Assembly (NCBI GenBank): GCA_934502885.1
Contig: CAKSUT010000011.1
Coordinates: 1 to 64,000, forward strand
Source of the DNA: an uncultured Eubacteriales bacterium
GTDB taxonomy: Bacteria > Bacillota > Clostridia > Oscillospirales > CAG-382
Direction: 5' to 3'
DNA length: 64,000 bases
This document shows positions 9,525-17,559 of this stretch, piece after piece. The notes below the pieces were generated by a model, which saw nothing but the letters and a program-made list of their open reading frames with translations, was not told the DNA's origin and made no database searches. A program made the position numbers and the translations under genes. Each line of letters opens with the position of its first letter. Within the stretch, counting starts at the first letter, position 1.

Positions 9525-10541
9525 TTATTCCGCAAAAAGGCGCGGCACTTTCTCCTTGAGCTTTTCCGCAAGAGCGGCGGCGTAAATTTCAAAGCCCTTG
9601 TCGTTCGGATGCAGATATCCGTCACGGTAAAGAGCCTTGTCCTTCGACAGAAAGTCATAGCCGTCGATGAAGAATACGCTGCCGTATTTCGCCGCAGTTT
9701 CTTCGATTATCTCCGCCACTGTGTGGAATGCTCCGAGCTTGCGTTCTTCGCCGCAGTCGGCACGCCATATGGGCGATATTGCGGCAACGGGAGTGTCGGG
9801 ATAATTGCGTGTGAGACCGCCGTAAAAAGCGTCGCAGTTCGCACGGAACACGGCGTTGTCGCAGATATTCCAGTCGTTTGTGCCGTAGGCGACGGTGATA
9901 AGGTCGGGCGTATATGCGTTTTTTTCGCCTGCAAGCGGCGGCATGAAAACCGAACCGCCTATTCCCTTGTTTATAAGCTCCGCGCCGAGAATATCCGCAA
10001 TCCTCGCCGCATACGAGTGCGACGGACGGAGAGAATCATACCCCTGCGTTATTGAGTCTCCGTATACGATTACCCTCTTCTTTTTCGCAACAGGTCTTGC
10101 ACACGAGTCGTCGTCAAGCCCGACCGCCTTTATTCTGCCGGCCGCCGACCACGGGAAGTATACGCACACACGCTTTTCTCCGTCAGGAAGCGCAAACACC
10201 GCTTTTTTGTCCTCAAACGTGTACTCGTCGGTATACGGGAACGTCGGCTCTCCCTCGCAGTTGGTTATGTATCCGACGGTTTTTCCGTCCGCATATACGT
10301 CGAACGAATAAAAGCTTCTTTCCGGGTTTGCCTTTTCGGCACTCACGGAGAGCGCAAGGCTTTTGCTGCCGGTTTCAAACTCGAGTCTCACTCCGGCCGT
10401 GGCAAAGCTTTTTTCGACGCCGTAGGTCAGAAGCTCTCTTTCACGCTTCGTAAACCTCGAAAAATGCGCCTCGCCGTCCTTTACCTCTGTGTATTCGACG
10501 CCGTGCGCAAGAGAACATATCGTTTCAAAATCAAGTGTCAT
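9525..10541 (-). CDS. SGNH/GDSL-type hydrolase (probable carbohydrate esterase)
   Basis: Predicted two-domain esterase: an N-terminal beta-sandwich region (residues 1-170) and a C-terminal SGNH hydrolase domain. Block I is VIVYGDSITQG near residue 183 (nucleophilic Ser), block III YGTNDWN near 240, and the Asp/His pair is DGYLHPND near 315. No signal peptide is seen. It lies 24 bp upstream of the GH32 gene, so a role in deacylating imported oligosaccharides is likely, but the substrate is not predictable. Confidence 0.85.
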   Translation of the reverse strand: MTLDFETICSLAHGVEYTEVKDGEAHFSRFTKRERELLTYGVEKSFATAGVRLEFETGSKSLALSVSAEKANPERSFYSFDVYADGKTVGYITNCEGEPTFPYTDEYTFEDKKAVFALPDGEKRVCVYFPWSAAGRIKAVGLDDDSCARPVAKKKRVIVYGDSITQGYDSLRPSHSYAARIADILGAELINKGIGGSVFMPPLAGEKNAYTPDLITVAYGTNDWNICDNAVFRANCDAFYGGLTRNYPDTPVAAISPIWRADCGEERKLGAFHTVAEIIEETAAKYGSVFFIDGYDFLSKDKALYRDGYLHPNDKGFEIYAAALAEKLKEKVPRLFAE

Positions 10542-10558
10542 TTGAACATTCCTTTCGG

Positions 10559-11368
10559 TTATTTTGTGTGTACGTCAATCTGCGGATAGGGTATCTCGAT
10601 GCCGTTTTTATCGAAATTCTCCTTGACCGCTTTCATGAGCGCATGGTAAACCATCCAATAGTCGTCCTTTTTGCACCAGACACGAAGCGTATACTCAACC
10701 GCACTGTCGCCGTGAGCCGATACCGCCGCAAAGGGTTCGGGGTCGGTATAAGCAGCGCCGTTCTCATGTGCCGTGTCAAGAAGCACGCTTATTACACGGT
10801 CGGGTTCGGCGTCGTAGGAGGCGGTGAAGGTGAGATCGACTCTGCGGTCGGCGTTTTCGGAATAGTTGACCGTCTCGCCGTTCGCTATGGTGCCGTTCGG
10901 AAAAACGACAACCTTGTTGTCGGGAGTCACAACTTTTGTGTAGTAGATATTTATCTCCGAAACAGTGCCGCTCTTGCCGTCAAACGTGATAAAATCACCC
11001 ACATCAAACGGCTTGAAGAGAAGTATCGTAAGCCCTCCGGCAATATTGGAGAGTCCGCCCTGCAAGGCAAGACCGACGGTGAGACCCGCCGTACCCAAAA
11101 GCGTCACAAAGCTCGTCATCGGCACGCCGAGAACGCTTATCGCAGTAAAGGCGACCGTGATTTTCAGTACTATCGACGCAAAGCTTCCCATAAAGGAGCG
11201 CACTCCGGCGTCAACCTTTCCAAGGTTGTTTGCCTTTTTCACAAGCTTCATGAAAAAATCTACAAGCTTCATTCCGACGATGAGTATTGCAATTGCGGCA
11301 AGAAGCTTTATTCCCATGGAAACAAGTCCCGTTTTATGAAAAGCGTCGAGAAATTCGTTAACGTCCAT
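10559..11368 (-). CDS. Small-conductance mechanosensitive channel, MscS family
   Basis: Turgor-release channel of the cytoplasmic membrane. Three N-terminal helices are visible; the pore-lining TM3 region is AGLTVGLALQGGLSNIAGG near residue 95 with the small-residue packing pattern of MscS. The following beta domain contains FDVGDFITFDGKSGTVSEI and FPNGTIANGETVNYS. Length 269 is close to E. coli MscS. It stands 17 bp upstream of the SGNH gene and 12 bp after the DUF5131 gene. Confidence 0.93.
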   Translation of the reverse strand: MDVNEFLDAFHKTGLVSMGIKLLAAIAILIVGMKLVDFFMKLVKKANNLGKVDAGVRSFMGSFASIVLKITVAFTAISVLGVPMTSFVTLLGTAGLTVGLALQGGLSNIAGGLTILLFKPFDVGDFITFDGKSGTVSEINIYYTKVVTPDNKVVVFPNGTIANGETVNYSENADRRVDLTFTASYDAEPDRVISVLLDTAHENGAAYTDPEPFAAVSAHGDSAVEYTLRVWCKKDDYWMVYHALMKAVKENFDKNGIEIPYPQIDVHTK

Positions 11369-11380
11369 TTGTTTTTTTCC

Positions 11381-12103
11381 TTATTTCAAATCTATATTTG
11401 CCTTTTTCGCCTGTGAATGCTGATATTTTCTCTCTATCGTATAGAGGTGACCGTTCTTTTTGAAGTACGCTCCCGTCTGCTTGAACGTAAACGGCACTCC
11501 CCTCTCCGCACAGGCACGGCGCACCTCGAGTATCCAGTCGTAGTCGCAGACACGTGCGTTTTTGCCCGACTCTCCCCCGGCGACAACACCCTCAAGATTT
11601 TTCATTCCGAGGTAAGGCGATAGGTCAACCATCTCCAAAAGCGGCTCGCAGATTATGTATTTGTGCTTTATCGGCGCTTCGGCATAAACGGGAAGTCTCT
11701 CTTCGGCACGCCGCCGTGACTCGACCGTACAGCATATTGCAACGTTGTCGTAGCCGTCGCCCCAATCGTCCGGGAATATCTTTTCGTTCACGGTGCGGCA
11801 GATGCGCTTTGTGATAAAGAGAAACCGAAGGTCGCTTCTCTCACGCATCGTTCTCCACGCCTCATTCCGCCATTCGTCCGCAGTGTCGAGAAAAAAGTCC
11901 GACGAAAAGCAGGTGTACACCGTCTCGCCGGGCGGCAGTTTATACGTGCCGTCGCGCTTTTTACGGATAGGCAAATCAAAGTCCTTCGTGCGGAACACCT
12001 CCGACGGGTCTCTGCCGTGCGCGGAGTCTATTCTGTAAACGTAGCAGTTCGCACAGCCCTCGCTGTATTTTTTGCAGCCGTGCCACGGATTCCAGTTTGA
12101 CAT
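11381..12103 (-). CDS. DUF5131 (phage Gp37/Gp68-like) protein with cysteine cluster motif
   Basis: Family of unknown function. The N terminus has WNPWHGCKKYSEGCANCY, a C-x6-C-x2-C pattern resembling the iron-sulfur binding loop of radical-SAM-like enzymes; CTVESRRRAEERL and GGESGKNARVCDYDWI are further conserved-looking segments. The chosen ATG (MSNWNPW) follows an AGGTG site and lies 4 nt after the stop codon of the upstream araC gene, which itself provides the ribosome binding sequence. Members are often phage-borne, yet here the gene sits inside an apparently chromosomal run. The exact reaction is unknown. Confidence 0.8.
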   Translation of the reverse strand: MSNWNPWHGCKKYSEGCANCYVYRIDSAHGRDPSEVFRTKDFDLPIRKKRDGTYKLPPGETVYTCFSSDFFLDTADEWRNEAWRTMRERSDLRFLFITKRICRTVNEKIFPDDWGDGYDNVAICCTVESRRRAEERLPVYAEAPIKHKYIICEPLLEMVDLSPYLGMKNLEGVVAGGESGKNARVCDYDWILEVRRACAERGVPFTFKQTGAYFKKNGHLYTIERKYQHSQAKKANIDLK

Positions 12104-12107
12104 GACG

Positions 12108-13016
12108 TCACCTCTCCTCACGCTTTTCGGCTGTTCCCGTTCTTCCTGCCCTGACCTCGCTCGGTATCTTGCCGGTTATCTTGCGGAAAGCACGATTGAA
12201 ATTTGCGGTATTGTTGTAGCCGCAGACAAGGGCTGTTTCAAGTATGCTCATATCGGTGGTTTTGAGAAGAGCCACCGCCTTTTCTATGCGGCGCACCGTT
12301 ATATACTCCCACGGAGACATACCGTTGAGCTTCTTGAAGAGCGTGGAAAAGTAGGTCTTATTCATGCCTGCCTCGGCGGCGATTTTTTCGAGAGTAAGCT
12401 CGGAATCGAGGTTTCCGTCTATGTACGCAAGCGCTTTCTCGACGCTCTTCACGTTGACTGCGCCTATATCGTCAGCCGTTTCGTCAACATATCCGTATTC
12501 CCTCTCGAGAAGCACAAGAATCTCCGCAAGCCTTATGTAAACCATAAGCGCATGCTCCGCAGCTCCGTTTTCAAGCTCTCTTCCGATCTCGTCCACAAGA
12601 GCCGCTATTCTCGCCGTCGAGGGATTGTCACGGTCAATGCGGTTGGTAAAGCTTTCGCTTCTGTTGAAGAACACCTTCAAAAGGTGAAGACCGTTCTTCT
12701 CGTGCCTGCTCCAGATAAAGCTCGGCGAAAAATGTATCATGGAGTAGTTCATACCCTCGCCGTAAATTTCGGTTATGCAGTGTACCTCGTCGGTACTGAA
12801 AAGGAAAACGTCGCCGGGGCGTATTTCGTACTCTCTTCCGCCGACCGTATACATTCCGTTGCCGCTCCCGAACACCGCTATTTCAAAGTCGGCGTGGTGG
12901 TGGCGTCTCGGCGTCCTCTTGAACGGCGCAACAAAAGCCCGGCGGTATGTTAGCGGTATTCTGCCGTCGTCCGACCTTATGAAATATTCTTTTCTCTCGT
13001 CAAGCGAACCGTACAA
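12108..13016 (-). CDS. AraC-family transcriptional regulator with cupin sensor domain
   Basis: N-terminal cupin (HHHADFEIAVFG, then PGDVFLFSTDEVHCI, residues 40-90) and C-terminal double helix-turn-helix (SELTLEKIAAEAGMNKTYFS and DMSILETALVCGYNNTANFN, residues 200-290) define an AraC sugar-responsive regulator. No ATG is available near the expected N terminus; the best start is TTG at 13016, directly after GGGGGGGAGG. The frame stays open far upstream, but that part is antisense to the dehydratase gene and is not coding. It is divergent from the dehydratase, its likely target, and probably leads the minus-strand transcript through DUF5131. Confidence 0.9.
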   Translation of the reverse strand: MYGSLDERKEYFIRSDDGRIPLTYRRAFVAPFKRTPRRHHHADFEIAVFGSGNGMYTVGGREYEIRPGDVFLFSTDEVHCITEIYGEGMNYSMIHFSPSFIWSRHEKNGLHLLKVFFNRSESFTNRIDRDNPSTARIAALVDEIGRELENGAAEHALMVYIRLAEILVLLEREYGYVDETADDIGAVNVKSVEKALAYIDGNLDSELTLEKIAAEAGMNKTYFSTLFKKLNGMSPWEYITVRRIEKAVALLKTTDMSILETALVCGYNNTANFNRAFRKITGKIPSEVRAGRTGTAEKREER

Positions 13017-13074
13017 TTCCTCCCCCCCTTTTTGCGAGTTCAACAAAATATACTTTGCAAAGTCACAAATATAT

Positions 13075-13103
13075 TTGATGAAGTTTTCCCACACATGTAT
13101 TAT
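13075..13103 (+). promoter_or_regulatory. Probable promoter of the dehydratase gene
   Basis: TTGATG (13075-13080), 17 bp, TATTAT (13098-13103), about 50 bp upstream of the start codon. It overlaps the minus-strand promoter at 13108-13136, so the divergent pair share a compact control region. Confidence 0.5.
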
Positions 13104-13107
13104 CATT

Positions 13108-13136
13108 ATTATACACTGTGAAAACATGAAAGTCAA
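13108..13136 (-). promoter_or_regulatory. Promoter of the araC gene at 12108-13016
   Basis: On the minus strand TTGACT (13131-13136), 17 bp, TATAAT (13108-13113), about 90 bp before the TTG start. It supports the choice of a start near 13016. Confidence 0.7.
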
Positions 13137-13154
13137 TACAAAGGAGAAATTTTT

Positions 13155-14507
13155 ATGCAGATTTCGGAAAACGTAAACAAATGCTCGAATCCGTCCGATC
13201 TCAAGATAACGGACATCCGCGTCACCAACATAAACGGTGCGCCAAAGCACTGCATACTCATCAAGGTATACACAAACCAGGGTCTTGTCGGCTACGGCGA
13301 GGTAAGAGACGCGTCCAGCGCAACCTATGCACTCATGCTCAAGTCCCGTCTTGTCGGAGAAAACCCCTGCAACGTCGATAAGCTTTTCAGACGCATCAAG
13401 CAGTTCGGCGGTCACTCCCGTCAGGGCGGCGGCGTATCCGGTCTCGAGGTTGCTCTGTGGGATCTTGCCGGCAAGGCATACGGCGTGCCGCTCTATCAAC
13501 TTCTCGGCGGCAAGTTCCGCGATAAGGTTCGTATGTACTGCGACACCGACGTTGACGGCAAGCATACCGGCACGGACATGGGTCACGCTCTCAAGAAACG
13601 TATGGAGATGGGCTTCACGTTTCTCAAAATGGATCTCGGAATAGAGCTTATGCTCGACGAGCCCGGCTGTCTCAACGCGCCTCTCGGTTTCCTCGAGGAC
13701 ATCAAGAAGTACTCCATGAAGGCGATAAACCACCAGAAGGGTTCCATAGACATGGATATGATGCTCGGCAAAAATTACGAGACTTTCACCATTCCCCACC
13801 ATGCAACCGGCATCCACCTCACGCAAAAGGGCATGGACTACCTCGAAAACTACGTAAAAGAGGTGCGTGACGTAATCGGCTACGAGGTTCCCCTTGCGAT
13901 AGACCACTTCGGTCACATAGCTATAGAGGACTGCATTGCGTTCGCAAGACGCCTTGAGAAGTATAACATTGCATGGATAGAGGATATTGCGCCGTGGCAG
14001 TACACAAGACACTTTGTAAAGATAGCAAACTCCACGACCGTGCCGATATGCACCGGTGAGGATATATACCTTCACGAAAACTTCGAGCCTCTCATGAGCG
14101 AGGGCGGCGTTTCGGTAATTCACCCGGACGTCCTCACCGTCGGCGGCTGCCTTGAAATGAAGAAGCTCGGCGATATGTGCGACAAGTACGGCGTTGCAAT
14201 GGCAATACATATGGCTGAAAGCCCCATCGCCTGCATGGCGGCAATTCACTGTGCGGCGGCTGTTCAGAACGTGCTTGCGGTTGAATATCACTCGACCGAC
14301 TGCCCGTGGTGGAACGACCTTGCGAACGGCATAGACAATCCCCTCATCAAGGACGGCTTCGCAAGAGTTCCCGAAAAGCCCGGTCTCGGCATAGACTCCC
14401 TCAACGAGGAGCTTATTGCGGAGCACATCCACGAAAAGTACCCGGGTCAGTGGGAAAGCACCGAGCGCTGGGACAAGGAATGGGCAAACGACAGAGAGTG
14501 GAGCTGA
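13155..14507 (+). CDS. Mandelate racemase/enolase superfamily sugar-acid dehydratase
   Basis: Enolase-superfamily enzyme of the mandelate-racemase/mannonate-dehydratase type, predicted to dehydrate an aldonic or uronic sugar acid to a 2-keto-3-deoxy product. The capping domain contains GGHSRQGGGVSGLEVALWDL (residues 80-99); metal ligands are the Asp in LAIDHFGH near 255, Glu in WIEDIAPW near 280 and Glu in CTGEDIYL near 305; the catalytic His is likely in MAIHMAESP near 355. Length 450 is slightly long for the group. ATG follows AAGGAG. It is divergent from an AraC regulator. The exact substrate cannot be read from the sequence. Confidence 0.87.
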   Translation: MQISENVNKCSNPSDLKITDIRVTNINGAPKHCILIKVYTNQGLVGYGEVRDASSATYALMLKSRLVGENPCNVDKLFRRIKQFGGHSRQGGGVSGLEVALWDLAGKAYGVPLYQLLGGKFRDKVRMYCDTDVDGKHTGTDMGHALKKRMEMGFTFLKMDLGIELMLDEPGCLNAPLGFLEDIKKYSMKAINHQKGSIDMDMMLGKNYETFTIPHHATGIHLTQKGMDYLENYVKEVRDVIGYEVPLAIDHFGHIAIEDCIAFARRLEKYNIAWIEDIAPWQYTRHFVKIANSTTVPICTGEDIYLHENFEPLMSEGGVSVIHPDVLTVGGCLEMKKLGDMCDKYGVAMAIHMAESPIACMAAIHCAAAVQNVLAVEYHSTDCPWWNDLANGIDNPLIKDGFARVPEKPGLGIDSLNEELIAEHIHEKYPGQWESTERWDKEWANDREWS

Positions 14508-14538
14508 TTTCCGATTCGCCGATAAAGCGAAACGACAC

Positions 14539-14566
14539 GTTTCATATATAAAGTTTCATATATAAA
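14539..14566. repeat. Two tandem 14-bp repeats
   Basis: GTTTCATATATAAA occurs twice back to back immediately after the dehydratase gene and before the transposase remnant. It marks the left edge of the AT-rich island. Confidence 0.75.
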
Positions 14567-14599
14567 TAAGAACAGTGTAAAGCAAAAATGAAAGAAACG

Positions 14600-14880
14600 G
14601 TAAACAAAATATAATACTTCTTGCCCAAAATTTTGACAACAGTTTCATCGGCATGCCATTCATCGGAGTCAAAATTCATTAATGGCACAATAGCAAGCAT
14701 TGTGGCAATCTTGCGAAAAGATGAACTGCCTATGTAAAACAAGGTAATAGCAGCAATTGGGTATGATTTTACCCATGAGAGCTTGTCTCCTTTCTCTTAT
14801 TTCTAGGGAGGTAAAGGTTTTAGGGGTAAAACCATCATACCCTAAGGAGTTCAAGATCTCAGCTTTCATTTAACTTAGTA
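14600..14880 (-). pseudogene. Decayed transposase copy 1 (IS6/IS240-like), left flank of AT-rich island
   Basis: Read on the minus strand, the sequence keeps the transposase 5' region (start MGKIIPNC near 14776) fused by an internal deletion to the start of a DDE catalytic domain (NFDSDEWHADETVVKILGKK, about 14690-14615), then breaks off. The same 5' region and catalytic segment occur in a second copy near 17.07-17.53 kb, in the same orientation. The family assignment rests on the DEWHADETVVKI motif plus the zinc ribbon seen in copy 2. Not functional. Confidence 0.75.
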
Positions 14881-14990
14881 AAATGATTATAAATCAATGG
14901 TGTATGCAGGCAGAAAGACCGTTTCGACAGAGTGCAAAATTTCAAAGAATGCAAATAATGAAGCAAAAAAGCGAAAGGGGTTCAAATCAA

Positions 14991-16271
14991 ATGAATAAAA
15001 AATTTATACCTACAAAAAAGCAGCTTGAATTTATGGATTGGGAGTTCGGAATGTTTTTTCATTTCGGAATAAGAAGTTTTTTTCCGGGACATGATGATTG
15101 GGACGGATTTCCAATGCCGGCATCAGCATTTAACCCTCAGCACCTTGATTGCGAAAGCTGGATAAGGGCAGCAAAAAATGCCGGTGCCAAATATGCAATT
15201 TTGGTGACAAAGCACCATGATGGGTTTGCGAATTGGCCGAGTAAATATTCTGACTATTCTGTTGCTCAAAGTCCGTGGAAAAATGGGACCGGGGACGTTG
15301 TGAAGGAATTTACAAACGCATGCAGGCTTTACAATTTGAAGGTAGGATTGTACTATTCTCCGGCTCAGTGGGGAGGAACGGTGAAATTTGATAATGCCGA
15401 AGAATATGATGAATATTTTATTAATCAAATCAGCGAGCTTTTAACAAATTACGGAAAAATTGATTATTTATGGTTTGACGGCTGTGGTTCGGAAAATCAT
15501 GAATATGACATGAAACGTATAATTCATACTATCCGTACTTTGCAGCCCGGCATACGGCTGATAGGTAAATGGGATCCGGACACAAGGTGGATAGGAAATG
15601 AAGATGGTTATGCAGACTCACCAAATCAAAACGTAGTCGAGCGAATTGAGTTTTCTATGTTTGCAAAGGAACAGGAAGAATTGGGTGCAGTACGTTATTT
15701 GCCAGCTGAGTGTGATATTCGTATGCGTACATATACATGGTTCGACTGTTCGGCAAATGCAGATACAGTTAAGTCTGTTGATGAACTAATGGGCATATAT
15801 GAATATTCTGTCGGCAGAGGAGCAAATCTGCTTTTGAATATAGGTCCCAACTCGGATGGATTGTTACCTGCCGAAGATACTGAGAGATTAAAAGAATTCG
15901 GAGAAGCATTGAGACGCAAATACGGGACACCGCTTCCGTTTGGTAAAATGGAAAAAATATCTGAAACAAGTTACCTCATAAAAACCGAAGAAGCCATGAA
16001 TAAACGCAACAGTGCCGAAATAGGGAACTGTTTTGTTGATACGGCTGTTTTGCAGGAAGATTTAACAAATGGTGAGAGTGTACGGTCATTCCGTTTATAT
16101 GCAGCACTTCCGGGTTATAGTGAGAAGGAAATATGTGTATTTTCGGGAGATAATATAGGTCATAAACGTATATGTCGTTTTCCGCTTATTAAAACAGGTA
16201 CATTGCGCCTTGAAATAACCGAAAGTGATGGAGAGGTATTAATGCGAGACTTCCGGGCATACGGAGAATAA
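14991..16271 (+). CDS. Alpha-L-fucosidase, glycoside hydrolase family 29
   Basis: Releases terminal alpha-L-fucose from glycans by a retaining mechanism. FGMFFHFGIRSF near residue 18 opens the TIM barrel, VTKHHDGFANWPS near 75 contacts substrate, and the nucleophile is the Asp of YLWFDGCGS near 160. A short C-terminal sandwich follows from about residue 330. The ATG giving MNKKFIPTKK is preceded by GAAAGGGG. Length 426 is normal. Base composition is clearly more AT-rich than flanking genes, and two transposase remnants bracket the region, so horizontal acquisition is likely. No signal peptide. Confidence 0.92.
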   Translation: MNKKFIPTKKQLEFMDWEFGMFFHFGIRSFFPGHDDWDGFPMPASAFNPQHLDCESWIRAAKNAGAKYAILVTKHHDGFANWPSKYSDYSVAQSPWKNGTGDVVKEFTNACRLYNLKVGLYYSPAQWGGTVKFDNAEEYDEYFINQISELLTNYGKIDYLWFDGCGSENHEYDMKRIIHTIRTLQPGIRLIGKWDPDTRWIGNEDGYADSPNQNVVERIEFSMFAKEQEELGAVRYLPAECDIRMRTYTWFDCSANADTVKSVDELMGIYEYSVGRGANLLLNIGPNSDGLLPAEDTERLKEFGEALRRKYGTPLPFGKMEKISETSYLIKTEEAMNKRNSAEIGNCFVDTAVLQEDLTNGESVRSFRLYAALPGYSEKEICVFSGDNIGHKRICRFPLIKTGTLRLEITESDGEVLMRDFRAYGE

Positions 16272-16301
16272 TCTGCAGTTAATGCTTTGAGGAAAAAATT
16301 T

Positions 16302-17025
16302 ATGTGGCAGGGTTTTAAAAGTAAAGAGTTTATTTTTGAGGACAGAAGAGCAATTATAGTTTTTCAGTCCAAAATGGATAAAGATAAAAACTGGACGTTA
16401 AAAAACAGAGTATTGGGGTGCTTTTCCGGAAACGGAAACAGCACTTCTCGGCAAGGGATTTCATGCTGCATATTTGCAGAACAAAACCAGATTTGCAACA
16501 AAAGAAGATTGTGACGCAAAACATAGATTTGTTAAGTTTATCAGCCAGAATTATAATTTAAAATCAAAGTGCGTTTTGATAGGTATGAGCTGTGGTGGTG
16601 CGATAGCAATTAACTTTGCGGGGTTATATCCCGATGATGTGGCATGTATGTTTTTAGACGCACCGGTTTTAAATTTTTTGAGTTATCCGGGAAAAGTCGG
16701 GAGCAAAGACTGTGAAGAAGTATGGAAAAATGAATTTGTTAAGGCATATCCCGGCATAACAAGACCTAAGCTTTTGAACTTTAAAAATCACCCGATAAAT
16801 TCAGCAGACACCATAATAAAACACAGGATACCGGTAATTATGCTGTACGGAACAGAGGACAAAACAGTAATTTATGAGGAAAACGGTAAGCTCATGGAAG
16901 AAGCCTTTGAGGGACATAATGAATTGCTCAAAGTTATTCCGAGAGTATATCAAGGACATCATCCTCATGGACTTTTAAATAACAGTTCTGAAATAACTGA
17001 TTTTATAATTGAACATGTTAGGTGA
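16302..17025 (+). pseudogene. Frameshifted alpha/beta hydrolase (possible esterase)
   Basis: The first 34 codons or so (MWQGFKSKEFIFEDRRAII... NWTLK) are read in one frame; after an A6 tract near 16399-16405 the reading continues in another frame (TEYWGAFPETETALLGKG...) to a normal end. The second part has the nucleophile elbow GMSCGGA, an acid loop YGTEDKTV and a His in YQGHHPHGL, so the catalytic triad is complete. One base gained or lost in the A tract explains the break; it could be a real mutation or an assembly error. It lies 30 bp after the fucosidase, probably in its operon, and shares its AT-rich composition. Confidence 0.82.
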
Positions 17026-17070
17026 TGATAATAGTAAATTAAATACACAATTGCAGGTAGTATAAAGTGA

Positions 17071-17530
17071 ATTTGACAACAGTTTCATCGGCGTGTCATT
17101 CGTCGGAGTCAAAATTCATTAAGAGCATAAGAGTAAGCATTTTAGAGTGAAATACAGTGGCAAATCTTTTGCCACAATCACTGATAGTGATCAGAACAAC
17201 GATAATTTGAGTAATCATCATAATCGTGATGAAGAAATGCAGACTTGCCGCATTTGGTGCAAGAAGGATATTTGCGAGAACGCTCTTTTTTATGAGCGTC
17301 GGTACAAATTGATGTTTACAAATATGGCATTGATATTTTTGATTGTCAAATTTGTCTTTGCCATATTTACAGAGCTTTTTGGAGCTGCATTTTGGGCAGC
17401 AATCTGGTATAATTTTATCCGTGAAATCTTGTCTCCCTTCTCTGATTTTCATGGAGGTACAGCTTTTAGGGGTAAAACCATTATAACATTAAGGAATCCA
17501 AGGTCTCAACTTTCATTTAACTTAACAAAA
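17071..17530 (-). pseudogene. Decayed transposase copy 2 (IS6/IS240-like), right flank of AT-rich island
   Basis: On the minus strand the N-terminal zinc ribbon is intact (CCPKCSSKKLCKYGKDKF, then YQCHICKHQFVPT), with ATG near 17452. The frame then degenerates and reaches NFDSDE followed by TGA where copy 1 has Trp, and the rest of the catalytic domain is gone. The stretch upstream of the start (TTTTAGGGGTAAAACCAT, near 17466) matches copy 1 almost exactly. Direct orientation of the two copies resembles a composite transposon that has decayed. Confidence 0.8.
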
Positions 17531-17559
17531 TATATACAAATATACGGAGGAAAAACACT

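Noticed and set aside
13017..14432. Upstream extension of the araC frame at 12108 to 774 codons
   Set aside because: The extra part is antisense to the dehydratase gene and upstream of the araC promoter at 13108-13136; the regulator starts at TTG 13016.
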